From assembly GCF_958450345.1 (NCBI RefSeq), contig NC_088781.1, positions 117,130,431 to 117,194,430 of the forward strand: DNA of 64,000 nucleotides, written 5' to 3'. This DNA comes from Calliphora vicina (taxonomy: Eukaryota > Arthropoda > Insecta > Diptera > Calliphoridae). The position numbers and the translations under genes are program-made. Numbering within the stretch: position 1 is the first letter of the stretch; the number at the start of each line of letters is the position of its first letter. Shown here piece by piece: positions 22,626 to 35,120 of the stretch. The notes beneath the pieces are model-generated. The model worked only from the letters and a program-made list of their open reading frames with translations, ran no database searches and was not told the DNA's origin.

Positions 22626-23566
22626 TTTCCAATTGATTTAATTATTTAAGAATTTGTGTCTATGCTATTTTAAAGAACTCTTTCTTTAACAACTCTGTTC
22701 CCAGAATTTTGATGCACAAAACTGTAATCAAAAGAAATAAAAGCTACAAATACAGATGGGAAAATTCACACCCGTTAACTCGTTACTTATTTTTTTACTC
22801 AAAACACTCTTTGAATTGAAAATATCAAAATTTATACCTTCTTTAATAGACACAAAACCAAAATAAACCTGAAAGCCGAAGAGGGATGTTTTCACTTGCA
22901 GTGAAATGAAAATGTAGCTACTACACTTTTTCAAATCTCCTGTTGTTACAAATAATTATCAAATAAAGAATTTATTTATTTTGTATTTACGAGTAATAGT
23001 TACATATATCTTTTATTTGAATGCGTTGTTACACTTCTTTATATCTGTAAAATCATTAAGCTGAGATGATGATGAAAAGAAAACATTTATTTAAACAAAA
23101 TTATCTGATAAAAAAAAAACAAACAATGAGGCAAATACTTAATAACAATTGTATTACAATTGTTTATTGTTTATTACAATACGCGTATAATAAAACACAA
23201 ACAATTGAAAAATATTAACCGTAAAATTACAAATAATACTTGTCGAGATTCGTTAAGGTGCGTTTTATCCATGGGCCATTAAATGAAAAACGCTACACAT
23301 TGAAGTTTTATTTGAGGGGTTGGAAAATTAATGAATGTGAAAACGACTGAACTGAACTGTTGCTTGTCATGAATTTGTATTTTCTTAAATGATGATCATT
23401 AATATGAAACAGATGTTGGTTGTTCATTATTTTCATATTTAGAAAATAAAGAAAGTTGTATAAAGTTTAAAAGCTTGAAAAGTCAGAGAAAATCACAAAG
23501 AAAACCACATCGATATTTCATATAGAAAACTTCTTAAGAAACTAATAAAATATAAAACCTCTTTAG
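22626..23566. other. AT-rich non-coding stretch
   Basis: No gene or named repeat. About 23500-23566 contains early degenerate copies of the minisatellite motif (ttctta/aaacttctt) leading into the array. Confidence 0.5.
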
Positions 23567-26500
23567 AAACTAATGAAGCTTTATATAGAAAACTTCTTTA
23601 TAAATTAATGAAGTTTTCTATATTTTCAAAGAGATGAAGTTTTCTATAGAAAACATCTTCTCAAAGAGATGAAGTTTTCTATGGAAAACATCTTCTCAAA
23701 GAGATGAAGTTTTCTATGGAAAACATCTTCTCAAAGAGATGAAGTTTTCTATGGAAAACATCTTCTCAAAGAGATGAAGTTTTCTATGGAAAACATCTTC
23801 TCAAAGAGATGAAGTTTTCTATGGAAAACATCTTCTCAAAGTGATGAAGTTTTCTATGGAAAACATCTTCTCAAAGAGATGAAGTTTTCTATGGAAAACA
23901 TCTTCTCAAAGAGATGAAGTTTTCTATGGAAAACATCTTCTCAAAGAGATGAAGTTTTCTATGGAAAACATTTTCTCAAAGAGATGAAGTTTTCTATAGA
24001 AAACATCTTCTCAAATAGATGAAGTTTTCTATAGAAAACATCTTTTCGAACCGATGAAGTTTTCTATAGAAAACCTCTTCTCGAACTGATGAGTTTTCTA
24101 TAGAAAACCTCTTCTCGAACTGATGAAGTTTTCTATGAAAGACCTCTACTTGAACAGATGAAGTTTTCTATAGAAAACATCTTCTCGAACAGATGAAGTT
24201 TTCTATAGAAAACATCTTCTCGAACAGATGAAGTTTTCTATAGAAAACATCTTCTCGAACAGATGAAGTTTTCTATAGAAAACATCTTCTCGAACAGATG
24301 AAGTTTTCTATAGAAAACATCTTCTCGAACAGATGAAGTTTTCTATAGAAAACATCTTCTTGAACAGATGAAGTTTTCTATAGAAAACATCTTCTCGAAC
24401 AGATGAAGTTTTCTATAGAAAACATCTTCTCGAACAGATGAAGTTTTCTATAGAAAACATCTTCTCGAACAGATGAAGTTTTCTATAGAAAACATCTTCT
24501 CGAACAGATGAAGTTTTCTATAGAAAACATCTTCTCGAACAGATGAAGTTTTCTATAGAAAACATCTTCTCGAACAGATGAAGTTTTCTATAGAAAACAT
24601 CTTCTCGAACAGATGAAGTTTTCTATAGAAAACATCTTCTCGAACAGATGAAGTTTTCTATAGAAAACATCTTCTCGAACAGATGAAGTTTTCTATAGAA
24701 AACATCTTCTCGAACAGATGAAGTTTTCTATAGAAAACATCATCTCGAACAGATGAAGTTTTCTATAGAAAACATCTTTAGAAACTAATGGAGTTTTCTA
24801 TAGAAAACATCTTCTCGAACGGATGAAGTTTTCTATAGAAAACATCTTCTCGAACAGATGAAGTTTTCTATAGAAAACATCTTCTCCAACAGATGAAGTT
24901 TTCTATAGAAAACATCTTCTCCAACAGATGAAGTTTTCTATAGAAAACATCTTCTCCAACAGATGAAGTTTTCTATAGAAAACATCTTCTCCAACAGATG
25001 AAGTTTTCTATAGAAAACATCTTCTCCAACAGATGAAGTTTTCTATAGAAAACCTCTTCATGAACTGATGAAGTTTTCTATAGAAAACCTCTTCATGAAC
25101 TGATGAAGTTTTCTATAGAAAACCTCTTCATGAACTGATGAAGTTTTCTATAGAAAACCTCTTCATGAACTGATGAAGTTTTCTATAGAAAACCTCTTCA
25201 TGAACTGATGAAGTTTTCTATAGAAAACCTCTTCATGAACTGATGAAGTTTTCTATAGAAAACCTCTTCATGAACTGATGAAGTTTTCTATAGAAAACCT
25301 CTTCATGAACTGATGAAGTTTTCTATAGAAAACATCTTCTCGAACAGATGAAGTTTTCTATAGAAAACATCTTCTCGAACAGATGAAGTTTTCTATAGAA
25401 AACATCTTCTCGAACAGATGAAGTTTTCTATAGAAAACATCTTCTCGAACAGATGAAGTTTTCTATAGAAAACATCTTCTCGAACAGATGAAGTTTTCTA
25501 TAGAAAACATCTTCTCGAACAGATGAAGTTTTCTATAGAAATCATCTTCTCGAACAGATGAAGTTTTCTATAGAAATCATCTTCTCGAACAGATGAAGTT
25601 TTCTATAGAAAACATCTTCTCGAACAGATGAAGTTTTCTATAGAAAACATCTTCTCGAACAGATGAAGTTTTCTATAGAAAACATCTTCTCGAACAGATG
25701 AAGTTTTCTATAGAAAACATCTTCTCGAACAGATGAAGTTTTCTATAAAAAACATCTTCTCGAACAGATGAAGTTTTCTATAGAAAACATCTTCTCGAAC
25801 AGATGAAGTTTTCTATAGAAAACATCTTCTCGAACAGATGAAGTTTTCTATAGAAAACATCTTCTCGAACAGATGAAGTTTTCTATAGAAAACATCTTCT
25901 CGAACAGATGAAGTTTTCTATAGAAAACATCTTCTCGAACAGATGAAGTTTTCTATAGAAAACATCTTCTCGAACAGATGAAGTTTTCTATAGAAAACAT
26001 CTTCTCGAACAGATGAAGTTTTCTATAGAAAACATCTTCTCGAACAGATGAAGTTTTCTATAGAAAACATCTTCTCGAACAGATGAAGTTTTCTATAGAA
26101 AACATCTTCACGAACAGATGAAGTTTTCTATAGAAAACATCTTCTCGAACAGATGAAGTTTTCTATAGAAAACATCTTCTCGAACAGATGAAGTTTTCTA
26201 TAGAAAACATCTTCTCGAACAGATGAAGTTTTCTATAGAAAACATCTTCTCGAACAGATGAAGTTTTCTATAGAAAACATCTTCTCGAACAGATGAAGTT
26301 TTCTATAGAAAACATCTTCTCGAACAGATGAAGTTTTCTATAGAAAACATCTTCTCGAACAGATGAAGTTTTCTATAGAAAACATCGTCTCGAACAGATG
26401 AAGTTTTCTATAGAAAACATCGTCTCGAACAGATGAAGTTTTCTATAGAAAACATCGTCTCGAACAGATGAAGTTTTCTATAGAAAACATCTTCTCGAAC

Positions 26501-27760
26501 AGATGAAGTTTTCTATAGAAAACATCTTCTCGAACAGATGAAGTTTTCTATAGAAAACATCTTCTCGAACAGATGAAGTTTTCTATAGAAAACATCTTCT
26601 CGAACAGATGAAGTTTTCTATAGAAAACATCTTCTCGAACAAATGAAGTTTTCTATAGAAAACATCTTCTCGAACAGATGAAGTTTTCTATAGAAAACAT
26701 CTTCTCGAACAGATGAAGTTTTCTATAGAAAACATCTTCTCGAACAGATGAAGTTTTCTATAGAAAACATCTTCTCGAACAGATGAAGTTTTCTATAGAA
26801 AACATCTTCTCGAACAGATGAAGTTTTCTATAGAAAACATCTTCTCGAACAGATGAAGTTTTCTATAGAAAACATCTTCTCGAACAGATGAAGTTTTCTA
26901 TAGAAAACATCTTCTCGAACAGATGAAGTTTTCTATAGAAAACATCTTCTCGAACAGATGAAGTTTTCTATAGAAAACATCTTCTCGAACAGATGAAGTT
27001 TTCTATAGAAAACATCTTCTCGAACAGATGAAGTTTTCTATAGAAAACATCTTCTCGAACAGATGAAGTTTTCTATAGAAAACATCTTCTCGAACAGATG
27101 AAGTTTTCTATAGAAAACATCTTCTCGAACAGATGAAGTTTTCTATAGAAAACATCTTCTCGAACAGATGAAGTTTTCTATAGAAAACATCTTCTCGAAC
27201 AGATGAAGTTTTCTATAGAAAACATCTTCTCGAACAGATGAAGTTTTCTATAGAAAACATCTTCTCGAACAGATGAAGTTTTCTATAGAAAACATCTTCT
27301 CGAACAGATGAAGTTTTCTATAGAAAACATCTTCTCGAACAGATGAAGTTTTCTATAGAAAACATCTTCTCGAACAGATGAAGTTTTCTATAGAAAACAT
27401 CTTCTCGAACAGATGAAGTTTTCTATAGAAAACATCTTCTCGAACAGATGAAGTTTTCTATAGAAAACATCTTCTCGAACAGATGAAGTTTTCTATAGAA
27501 AACATCTTCTCGAACAGATGAAGTGTTCTATAGAAAACATCTTCTCGAACAAATGAAGTTTTCTATAGAAAACGTCTTCTCGAACAAATGAAGTTTTCTG
27601 TAGAAAATCTCTTCATGAACTGATGAAGTTTTCTATAGAAAACATCTTCTTGAACTGATGAATTTTCTATAGAAAACATCTTCTTGAACTGATGCAGTTT
27701 TCTATAGAAAACATCTTCTTGAACTGATGCAGTTTTCTATAGAAAACATCTTCACAATCA
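23567..27760. repeat. 35-bp palindromic minisatellite, about 120 tandem copies
   Basis: The unit is 35 bp and is centred on the perfect 16-bp palindrome GTTTTCTATAGAAAAC, extended by gatgaa on the left and atcttc on the right, then tcgaaca. Blocks of variants are visible: tatggaaaac...ctcaaagag units at 23640-24000, tcgaacag units at 24170-24870, tccaacag units at about 24880-25040, a block of eight cctcttcatgaactg units at about 25045-25320, then a long homogeneous tcgaacag block to about 27560. Both edges are degenerate. The period is not a multiple of 3 and TAG occurs in each unit, so it is not coding. Confidence 0.97.
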
Positions 27761-28785
27761 TAATATTGTTTTCTATAGGAAAACAAGTTTCAAAATTGTC
27801 TGATTATGTTTTGTATGGAAAACTCTTTTAACAAATGTTGTGTAAATCTCTTAATCTGTTCTTTATTTTCGGCTGGAATTAATTTTTGTTTGGCATTAAT
27901 AACTCCTTTACTTAATTAAACCATTTTTTTAACTTTTGTGCAGTTTTTAACCTCTTTTTTGTTTCGTTCCTGTTCTTCTTCAACGCAACAATAAATTCTT
28001 AAGAAATGATTTAAACAGAACGTGGGACCAGGAACACATGTGCGCAGATGATTGTATAACCATTATACCAACCAAATATACACATTTTATGACAAATACT
28101 AAAGGATATTGTAGTGTACATATAGAGCTATACATGTATATGTGTAAAAATAAGGGGTGCTCCTTTAAAACTTATTTCTAAAATATATCGAATATTTCAA
28201 GAATGTGTTAGGTTAAAATTTAGGAGAGTTATGGCCTGTAACTTAAAGTTTTTCACAAAATTTCGGAACAGTTTCAATCCTTTTTTCAGGGGACATCCTT
28301 GCCAACATATAGGATCTATACATTTATTAACATTGTACATGTAGAGGGCGTATCATTGTGACTTTTATTTGTTTGGGTAATTAAAATGAGGAAAGGGAAA
28401 TACACATGAAATCAACTACAAATGTTGACACACACACACATCCATGGGTATACATATAGAGAGGGGTGACATTTTAATCCATTGCTAATCGTGTATGTCA
28501 TAGTCATATGTATGATGTATGTAAAGAAAACGGGTTACTAAACAAAAGGCCAGGAAGAGTTTGATGTTTACGAAACTACTCTGGAGAAGGGGATTTAAAT
28601 GTTTATTTTTTGTAACTGATAGTCTGACGTAATCATATGTAGACAAAATGTAAAGAAAACACTTGACATTATTCACACCTTTACAAAAACAGTAACAAAA
28701 ATGAGAATTATAGAAGTGTGCTTTAAGTTGAAGGAGGGGGAATGTGTTGGAAAATTATTTGAAATTTATCACAACGAATTGTTTT
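27761..28785. other. Non-coding stretch
   Basis: No gene is recognised. There is a short (CA)n run near 28430 and repeated tacatatag/tatgta motifs. Confidence 0.5.
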
Positions 28786-29140
28786 ACCCACATTAAACTC
28801 CTTGGAAAGATTCTACAAAATATCACTTAAAAAGCCTACTTTTAGGCTGAAAAGTTAAACATGAATTTGTATCTACTTTTAGGCAAACAAAACTAAAATA
28901 AAAACAAGTAAGAGAGCTATATTCGGCTGTGCCGAATCTTATATACCCTTCACCAAATTATACTTCAAAATAAAAATTTTAATTTTTTTTTGAGTTTTTG
29001 TAATTAAAACGAATTGTTTTACCGAATATAAACAACTTGGAGTTTATAAATATTGCACACAATTTCAATTAAAAAGTCTACTTTTAGGCTGAAAAGTTAA
29101 GCATCAATTTGTACATACTTTTAGGCAAAAAAAACCATAA
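28785..29140 (+). repeat. Direct repeats of about 120 bp flanking a truncated dispersed repeat
   Basis: The sequence around ctacttttaggctgaaaagt occurs at 28785-28895 and again at 29020-29130, with about 80-90% similarity by eye. Between them, 28902-28995 is the left end of the hairpin-ended family (agagctatattcggctgtgc and tatacccttcaccaaatt). The flanking repeat is unclassified. Confidence 0.7.
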
Positions 29141-30514
29141 ATAATTACTTTAAATAAATACGAAATTATTTTAGCTTTAAAATTAATTTTCTATAAAACA
29201 TTTATAATTTGACTTTAAAGACATATTTATTTAATAAAAGCAATAGTAATTGAACTAAATTCGTTGAAGCATAAATTTCAAACATCTTTTATTTTAAATT
29301 AGTTTTCTTTAAATTCTTCGGAAACTTTTACTGTCTTTATTATCTCTCTCTATAAGTCTTTATTTACATGAAATATTTTATGTTAAAATGTTAAAATGCC
29401 ATAATGTCCTTTATATGGCAAATTATTTCTTAGAATATAAACAAATGAAAACACAAAATTCTCAAAAGTCTTGCTAAAGTGTTTAGTAAATAAATACAAG
29501 TTAGTAAAGCATAGCATATATTTAGGCTTATAAGCCTTTCTATATTGTCTGGTAATACTTTGTTATTGTTGTTATAAAACAATGTGTAAATTTTACCCTT
29601 AAGATGGAAACTTAAAGATTTTCATGCTCTTAAAGAATGATGGTGATGGTGGTGGTGTCAACACAAAATTGTGGTTTTTGGGGTAAAAGTGGAAAGAAGA
29701 AATTTAAGAAAATTTTCCACAGATCATGTTTAGAAAGAAGTTTTTAAGTGGTAAGCAGAAACAAAGGTAATATTTAAAGATTAGTAAAGTTAAATTCAGT
29801 TTTTTCTTGTAATAATTAAAAAAATTTTGAAAATTATCCAAAATTTTGTTCAGATTTTTAAAAAATAAAATTTAATTTTCTAATAATTTTAAGTAACTTT
29901 TAATTTCAATTTAAACATTATTAGTCTTTTTACATTTCAACCTTAAAAAAAAAGTTTTATTATTTTTTTGTTGCCATAAAAAAGCCTCAAAGCCTTTTAA
30001 AGATCAAACATTTCAATTAAGAGCAAACATCAGCAGACTTTGTTAGCAAAAAGTAAAAGCTGTTGGAAAAAAAATTAAATGAATTCTTCACAAGTAGCAA
30101 ATATTAACAAAAACTCTGCAGAAAAAAACTTTTGACTCATCAAAATTTTAACTAAGGGTTTAAGTAAGCGTGACAAATAAAAAAAAGGCGAGAAAAAAAT
30201 CTGTTCAAAAGTCTTAAGGCATTTATTTTTTGTTTTCTGGGCGCGAAATGAGCATATTAAATTATATAGAAAAAAGTAAAGAAATATATTTTGTAAAAAA
30301 TGAAAGAAAGATACTATGTTAAGAAGTTTGAAAAAAGTACATAAGCTTATATACTTTTTGGTAAAAGAAAAATTATTTGGGTTCCCATCATTAATACCTT
30401 GATAACGAAATGACAACGAAATTGATATAATTTTTACTTATTTTACTTAATTTTTACAAAAAATATTTTTTTTTGTTTCGAAAATTGCAAATTTTGTACC
30501 AACAGTATCATTTT
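29141..30514. other. AT-rich non-coding stretch
   Basis: Homopolymer-rich sequence without a recognised gene. The minus-strand open frame at 30075-30416 is a phenylalanine/lysine-rich translation of T/A-rich DNA and has no domain. Confidence 0.5.
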
Positions 30515-30640
30515 GCGGAAGTTTTGCTTTTTTTCTTTAATTTGAAAAATGTGCCGCTGAGGTAATGCTCTGTATTTGGTGGGAGCAAAAGGGTTCTATC
30601 TATTATGAGCTGCTGAAATCTGATTTTATATGTTCACAAT
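30515..30640 (+). pseudogene. Internally deleted mariner fragment
   Basis: Sequence like the start of the 12117-13535 mariner (gcggaagttttgctttttt, ctttaatttgaaaaatgtgc) is joined directly to ctctgtatttggtgggagca, which encodes LCIWWEQKGSIYYELLKSD, the strand around the first catalytic aspartate of mariner transposases. The intervening several hundred bases are deleted. No inverted ends are visible. Confidence 0.75.
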
Positions 30641-31269
30641 TTTTTTTCTTTATGACAAGGGCTACAACTTTGCCTCAGAGAGTAAATCAAAATTCCGAAC
30701 TGTTTGCAAGTTATGAGCCTGAGAAAATTACCACTTTTTTGCAAAAATAATAAAAAGTACAAAACTGAGAGACACGGGTCTTTCTTTTTTGATCCATAAT
30801 ATTGTAGTTTGGATGACCCTTCCACTGGCATTCACGAATGGGAGAATCTTCGTTTCCTCGTGTCAATGGTATTCCGATATAATTTTCTGGCAGCTTCAGG
30901 CAGTTCTTGAGATAATAAAAAAAACTATGAAATTGTCCTTGTGTTAGGTAGCCCCACGTGGGATTTAAGGATTATAGGTGAAAAGCTAGGTTTGTCTAAT
31001 CTATACAGTAGAATGTTATGATGCACCTTACCGAAATCCGTAAAAAAGAACCGAAGCTGAAATAAAATAAAGTTTTCCCTGAAGTTGTAAACTTCAATAG
31101 ATTAGTGTTAGCTGAAAATGTTGAACATGTTGTGTCCTAAGTGCACATCCCAAAGTCGCATTTTTCTGAAAATTTATATTTCTGTATAGCAGTAGATGTA
31201 TGTAATGCTGCACATCATACTTGAGTCGCCTCAGCAATTGGTTTTTTATTATTATTAGTTTTTTATTGG
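30641..31269. other. Stretch without a recognised gene
   Basis: Short open frames only. The sequence is less AT-rich around 30780-31060, possibly decayed transposon, but no motif could be assigned. Confidence 0.4.
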
Positions 31270-31497
31270 AGCAGTAAGAGTGCTATATTCGGCTGTGCAT
31301 AATCTTGATTTATCAATCATGTATACAAGTTATTTTGGGGCTTTGGAACGTTAATTTCAACAGAGAGACCGACAAGGCTATATCGACTCCGCTATATATA
31401 ACGATCCAAAATATATATACTTTATCGGGTCGCCAATGAAAAATGTGGAAATTATAAACAAAATAACAAACTCCCACTCATGGTGAGGGGTATAATA
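31270..31497 (+). mobile_element. Hairpin-ended dispersed repeat, internally deleted copy
   Basis: The left end (gcagtaagagtgctatattc, ggctgtgc) is joined to the right part (cgactccgctatatata, tatatatactttatcgggtc) and ends ggtgaggggtata. The T/A-tract interior and most of the core are missing. Confidence 0.75.
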
Positions 31498-31721
31498 ATA
31501 AACTACAGATTCAATTACAAAATAATCATTGTAGGAATTATAGCTGATGATCTAAGCTTTCAGAAAATGCAACCTTAAAACACCCAGTTAGAATACATAG
31601 CCATACAGGAAATCAAACTTCTTAAACTTTTCAAAAATTATTCCGTCATAGGCTTACAGTTTGAACATTTAGTGAGATTTTAATGTCATTTCAAGCCTTG
31701 TCAAAATTGCATGTAGTGGCT

Positions 31722-32361
31722 CCGAATTATACTTCACCAAATTATACTTCAAAATACAAATTTTAAATATTAGGTAAACAAAATTAATTTGTTCCGAAAG
31801 TTGTTTTTTTCATTTTTTGGAATTTTTTTTTTTCGAATTGTTATTTAAAATTTTTTTTTTTTAATTTTAAAAAAAAATTTTGGTTTTTTAAATTTTTGGT
31901 GAAAAACAAAAATTCGGGTTAAAAATATTTTTTCCGATTTTGACTCATTCTATGTCCAACTTACTATGGTCTTATATACGTCGTTGCAAAGGTCTTTTAA
32001 ATATCTATCATGAGATATCCATATTGTCTATATTAATGACTTAGTAATCCAGATATAGGTCAAAAATCGAGGTTGTCCTGGTTTTTTCCTCATATCTCAG
32101 CCATTTGTGGACCGATTTTGCTGACTTTAAATAGGAAACTTATCGAAAGCATGTCTGACAGAATTATTGAAGATTTGGATCCCGTAGATATCTGAGGTCT
32201 TCAGAAAATTGATTTCAACAGACAGACATACTGTCTGTCGACTCCGCTATCTATAAGGATCCAGAATATATATACTTTATAGGGTCGGAAAATTATATTG
32301 TGGAAATTACAAACGGAATAACAAACTTATATATAGCCTTCTACGAAGTTGAAGGGTATAA
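31722..32361 (+). mobile_element. Hairpin-ended dispersed repeat, long copy
   Basis: It starts at ccgaattatacttcaccaaa, has the long T and A tracts (31800-31930), the conserved core (cgattttgactcattctatg, tctcagccatttgtggaccg, agcatgtctgacagaattat) and ends gaagttgaagggtata. It matches the inverse of 8536-9137 over nearly all its length. Confidence 0.8.
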
Positions 32362-33383
32362 AAATTGCAAAGGCAAACTTTAAAAATCTAAAAAAAAGTT
32401 GTCGAATAATTTTTTTAGGGTAATTATGACCCAATAAACTAAGATAGATATTCATAGGTCTCCTTGATCGTATTAAACTTTTATCGAGAACTTTTCAATA
32501 TTACGTTTGAAAGATGTGTTATTTTCCTCATATTTGTTCAGCTTTTAATACGAATTTGAAAAAATCTGGTGGTTTATTCCTTCGTTTATAAAAATTGAGC
32601 AAAAATATCAATCTGATACATTTTGTTTCTAAACAAGTTATCAAATGTAGGGTAAAATATGGACTTAAACGACTTTACTTTCTTTTTTTAGTTACTTTCA
32701 TGAATTCGCTTAAATTTTCCTGCAGATTTTTCCATTCCTCATCCACAACAAATTGAAATCTTTTGTGTTTTTTCTATTTAACAAAAAGATTTCAAAGTTT
32801 CTTATTTATCTAACCCACAAAAAATTAAGTAAATTTCTTGACAAATTCTTCTCGCACACTAACTAACAACATCCCGTATGCAAATTCAAACATCACACAT
32901 TAAAAAGTATTAAATTAAACAAAAAAACTTTTCCTTTTCAAGACGTACCACCACCACATACACCGGGAATAAATCAAAAACTCAAACCTCAGCGCCATTT
33001 TGATTTCTTCAACAAACTTTGCTGGCAATTCCTTTGAAAATTTTCTACTTTGCTACTTTTTTGCTGTTGCTGGGGTTTCTTACAACTTGCGCAAAGTCAG
33101 CGCTAAAAGAAATACTGACGATGACTGAGAAACATGCAACCAACCAACCAACCCTCTTCTTATTATGAACAAAGATAAAGAGGAATAAAGGGCAAATTGT
33201 TATGGGTGTTTGAAAATCTATTCAAGTAGATAATTGTGATAATCTACTTTTTAACAACATAAATAAATAAATAAAATAAAATGATACTACAGTTATACAA
33301 ATAAGTTAATTTTAAAATAATGATGACTAGATGAGAATTTAGCATATGGAAATTTTACTTTAAATTTTGTTTTGTTCTTTTAG
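32362..33383 (+). other. Intronic sequence immediately upstream of the dsf hinge exon
   Basis: No coding sequence for the receptor zinc fingers is seen. The interval ends in a pyrimidine-rich tract and a TTTTAG acceptor at 33378-33383. About 32930-33150 is relatively GC-richer and holds repeated caaccaac and caccaccac motifs. Confidence 0.6.
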
Positions 33384-34876
33384 CGGTACAACATGAAAGG
33401 GGACCACGAAAACCAAAACTACATCCTCAGCTGCATCATCAGCATCATCAGCATCCGGCTCATCATCATGCCCATCATCATCATTTGAATGGTTTGGCGG
33501 GCCATCCTCATGGTCCCTATCATGCACATGCAGCCCACTTACCGGTATCTTTGGTTACAAATGTCTCGGCTTCTTTTAATTATACATCGCATATTTCTAC
33601 ACATCATCCAACGGCTGGTTTTCATGGACCACCCCATCCTACAGCTTTCCACCATCCTGGCCTGGGACCCAATACCAACGGGGGAGGACAACATGTGCCA
33701 CCGCCTCATTTGGCTTTTCCTCCACACTTACTGCCTCAAATGCATCACAATCTTATAGCCGAGGCTACTAGTAAATTGCCGGGCTTGGCAGGCTCTGCCA
33801 ACAATATAGTGCCAACATCTTCCGCATCCACGCTTAATCATCATAACCAAAACAGTGGAGTACCCACCTATGATTTGACCAACAGTCGTGGTGATGGCTC
33901 CTCAGCGGGTAGTGCTGGTGCCGCCAGCAATAACAGTTTAGAGTTTTATAATAAAACCATGAATCAAAACTATTCATCACCCTCACCAACAGCTTCAATA
34001 CAATCAATATCATCGGTAGGTGGACGTTCTTCATTGGGCAGTGAATCGCCTAGAGTAAATGTTGAAACTGAAACACCTTCAGCTACTCCACCACCCATGT
34101 CGCCCAGCAACTCACCAGGACCACAAGAGCCCCTATCACCCACAGACACCAATCGTACTTCAAGCTCACATTCGCCCATTATTTTAAATAGTCCTCTTAG
34201 TTTGAGCCATCATCACCACCTCCACCAGCATCACAACAACAATAATAATAACAACAACTCATCATATAACAATCGTAATTTAAACCTGCTCAATGCCTCA
34301 CCTTCCTCCTCGCCCACTCGCTTGGCCCAATCACCATTACATCTGACAGCCTTTACACAGATACAAAAACGTTCGTCACCCACAACCCTGCACAATATTG
34401 CATCCCTACAAGCGAACCCTCATATTGGTTTAGTAGCACTACCATCACTACCACCCAACTCTTCCCATCAACAGGCCACAGCTACTCTAACACCTACAAC
34501 TTGCCAGCCAACAACACCAGGCCATCAACCACCACCACCACCTCCACCCTCTTCGTCGACTACCTCCTCTTCCTCAACAGCCTCACATAGCCAGCATACA
34601 CATGCTGCCGCTGCTTTGTATGCTGCACGTCAAAATGGTTTCATTGAATTGCTGCTTAGTCCGGATAAATGTCAGGAAATCATTCAATATCAAGTACACA
34701 ATTCCATTTTGTTTCCACCGTTGCCACAACAATTAATTGGCTTGGATTCACGTTTGTTGTCCTGGGAAATGTTGCAGGAGACTACGGCCCGTTTGTTGTT
34801 CATGGCTGTGCGTTGGGTGAAATGTTTAATGCCATTTCAAACCTTGTCAAGGAGTGATCAAATATTATTGTTGCAG
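33384..34876 (+). CDS. dsf: dissatisfaction-like nuclear receptor (NR2E), exon with hinge and start of ligand-binding domain
   Basis: This exon follows a TTTTAG acceptor and ends at a CAG|GTAAGC donor. Its first two bases complete an Ala codon; the frame then reads VQHERGPRKPKLHPQLHH, the end of the DNA-binding-domain extension in tailless-class receptors. Counting that Val as residue 1, residues 12-33 are histidine-rich and about 34-410 form a long low-complexity hinge with poly-Asn, poly-Pro and Ser/Thr runs. From about 415 the ligand-binding domain starts (GFIELLLSPDKCQEIIQYQV, then WEMLQETTARLLFMAVRWVK and MPFQTLSRSDQILLLQ). This LBD and hinge segments such as LPVSLVTNVSASFNYT match Drosophila dsf as I remember it, rather than tailless. 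In Drosophila dsf is a DNA-binding repressor-type orphan receptor needed for sexual behaviour and sex-specific neural and muscle development. The open frame also contains a TTG at 33485, but the true translation start is in an upstream exon not found here. Confidence 0.93.
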
Positions 34877-35120
34877 GTAAGCTTTTGTTCGCTTTTCGAT
34901 TTTTTTTTTGTTCATGACTTTAAACAGTTAAAGCTTTAAAAGTTTTTTTTTGGTGTTAATTATAGGGATCTTTAACAAGATGTGTTTTGTATCAGTTCGG
35001 AAAGGAAGGAATATCTTCTTTTCAGTGAAAATATTAAAAATGTTGAATTAATTTTGTTTGTTTATTATAGAAGATTGTTTCGAGCCATTTGTTCTGAAAA
35101 ATTATCAATCATTAGGGTTT

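Noticed and set aside
23567..27760. CRISPR-like array
   Set aside because: Units abut with no unique spacers, the host is an insect, and the 35-bp unit including the linker is repeated as a whole. It is a minisatellite.
30075..30416. 113-codon minus-strand frame
   Set aside because: Phe/Lys-rich low-complexity translation without domain, in a homopolymer-rich region.
33489..34179. Open frames overlapping the dsf hinge exon in other frames and on the minus strand
   Set aside because: They are shadows of the repetitive His/Pro/Ser codons of dsf, which has clear family similarity and splice sites.
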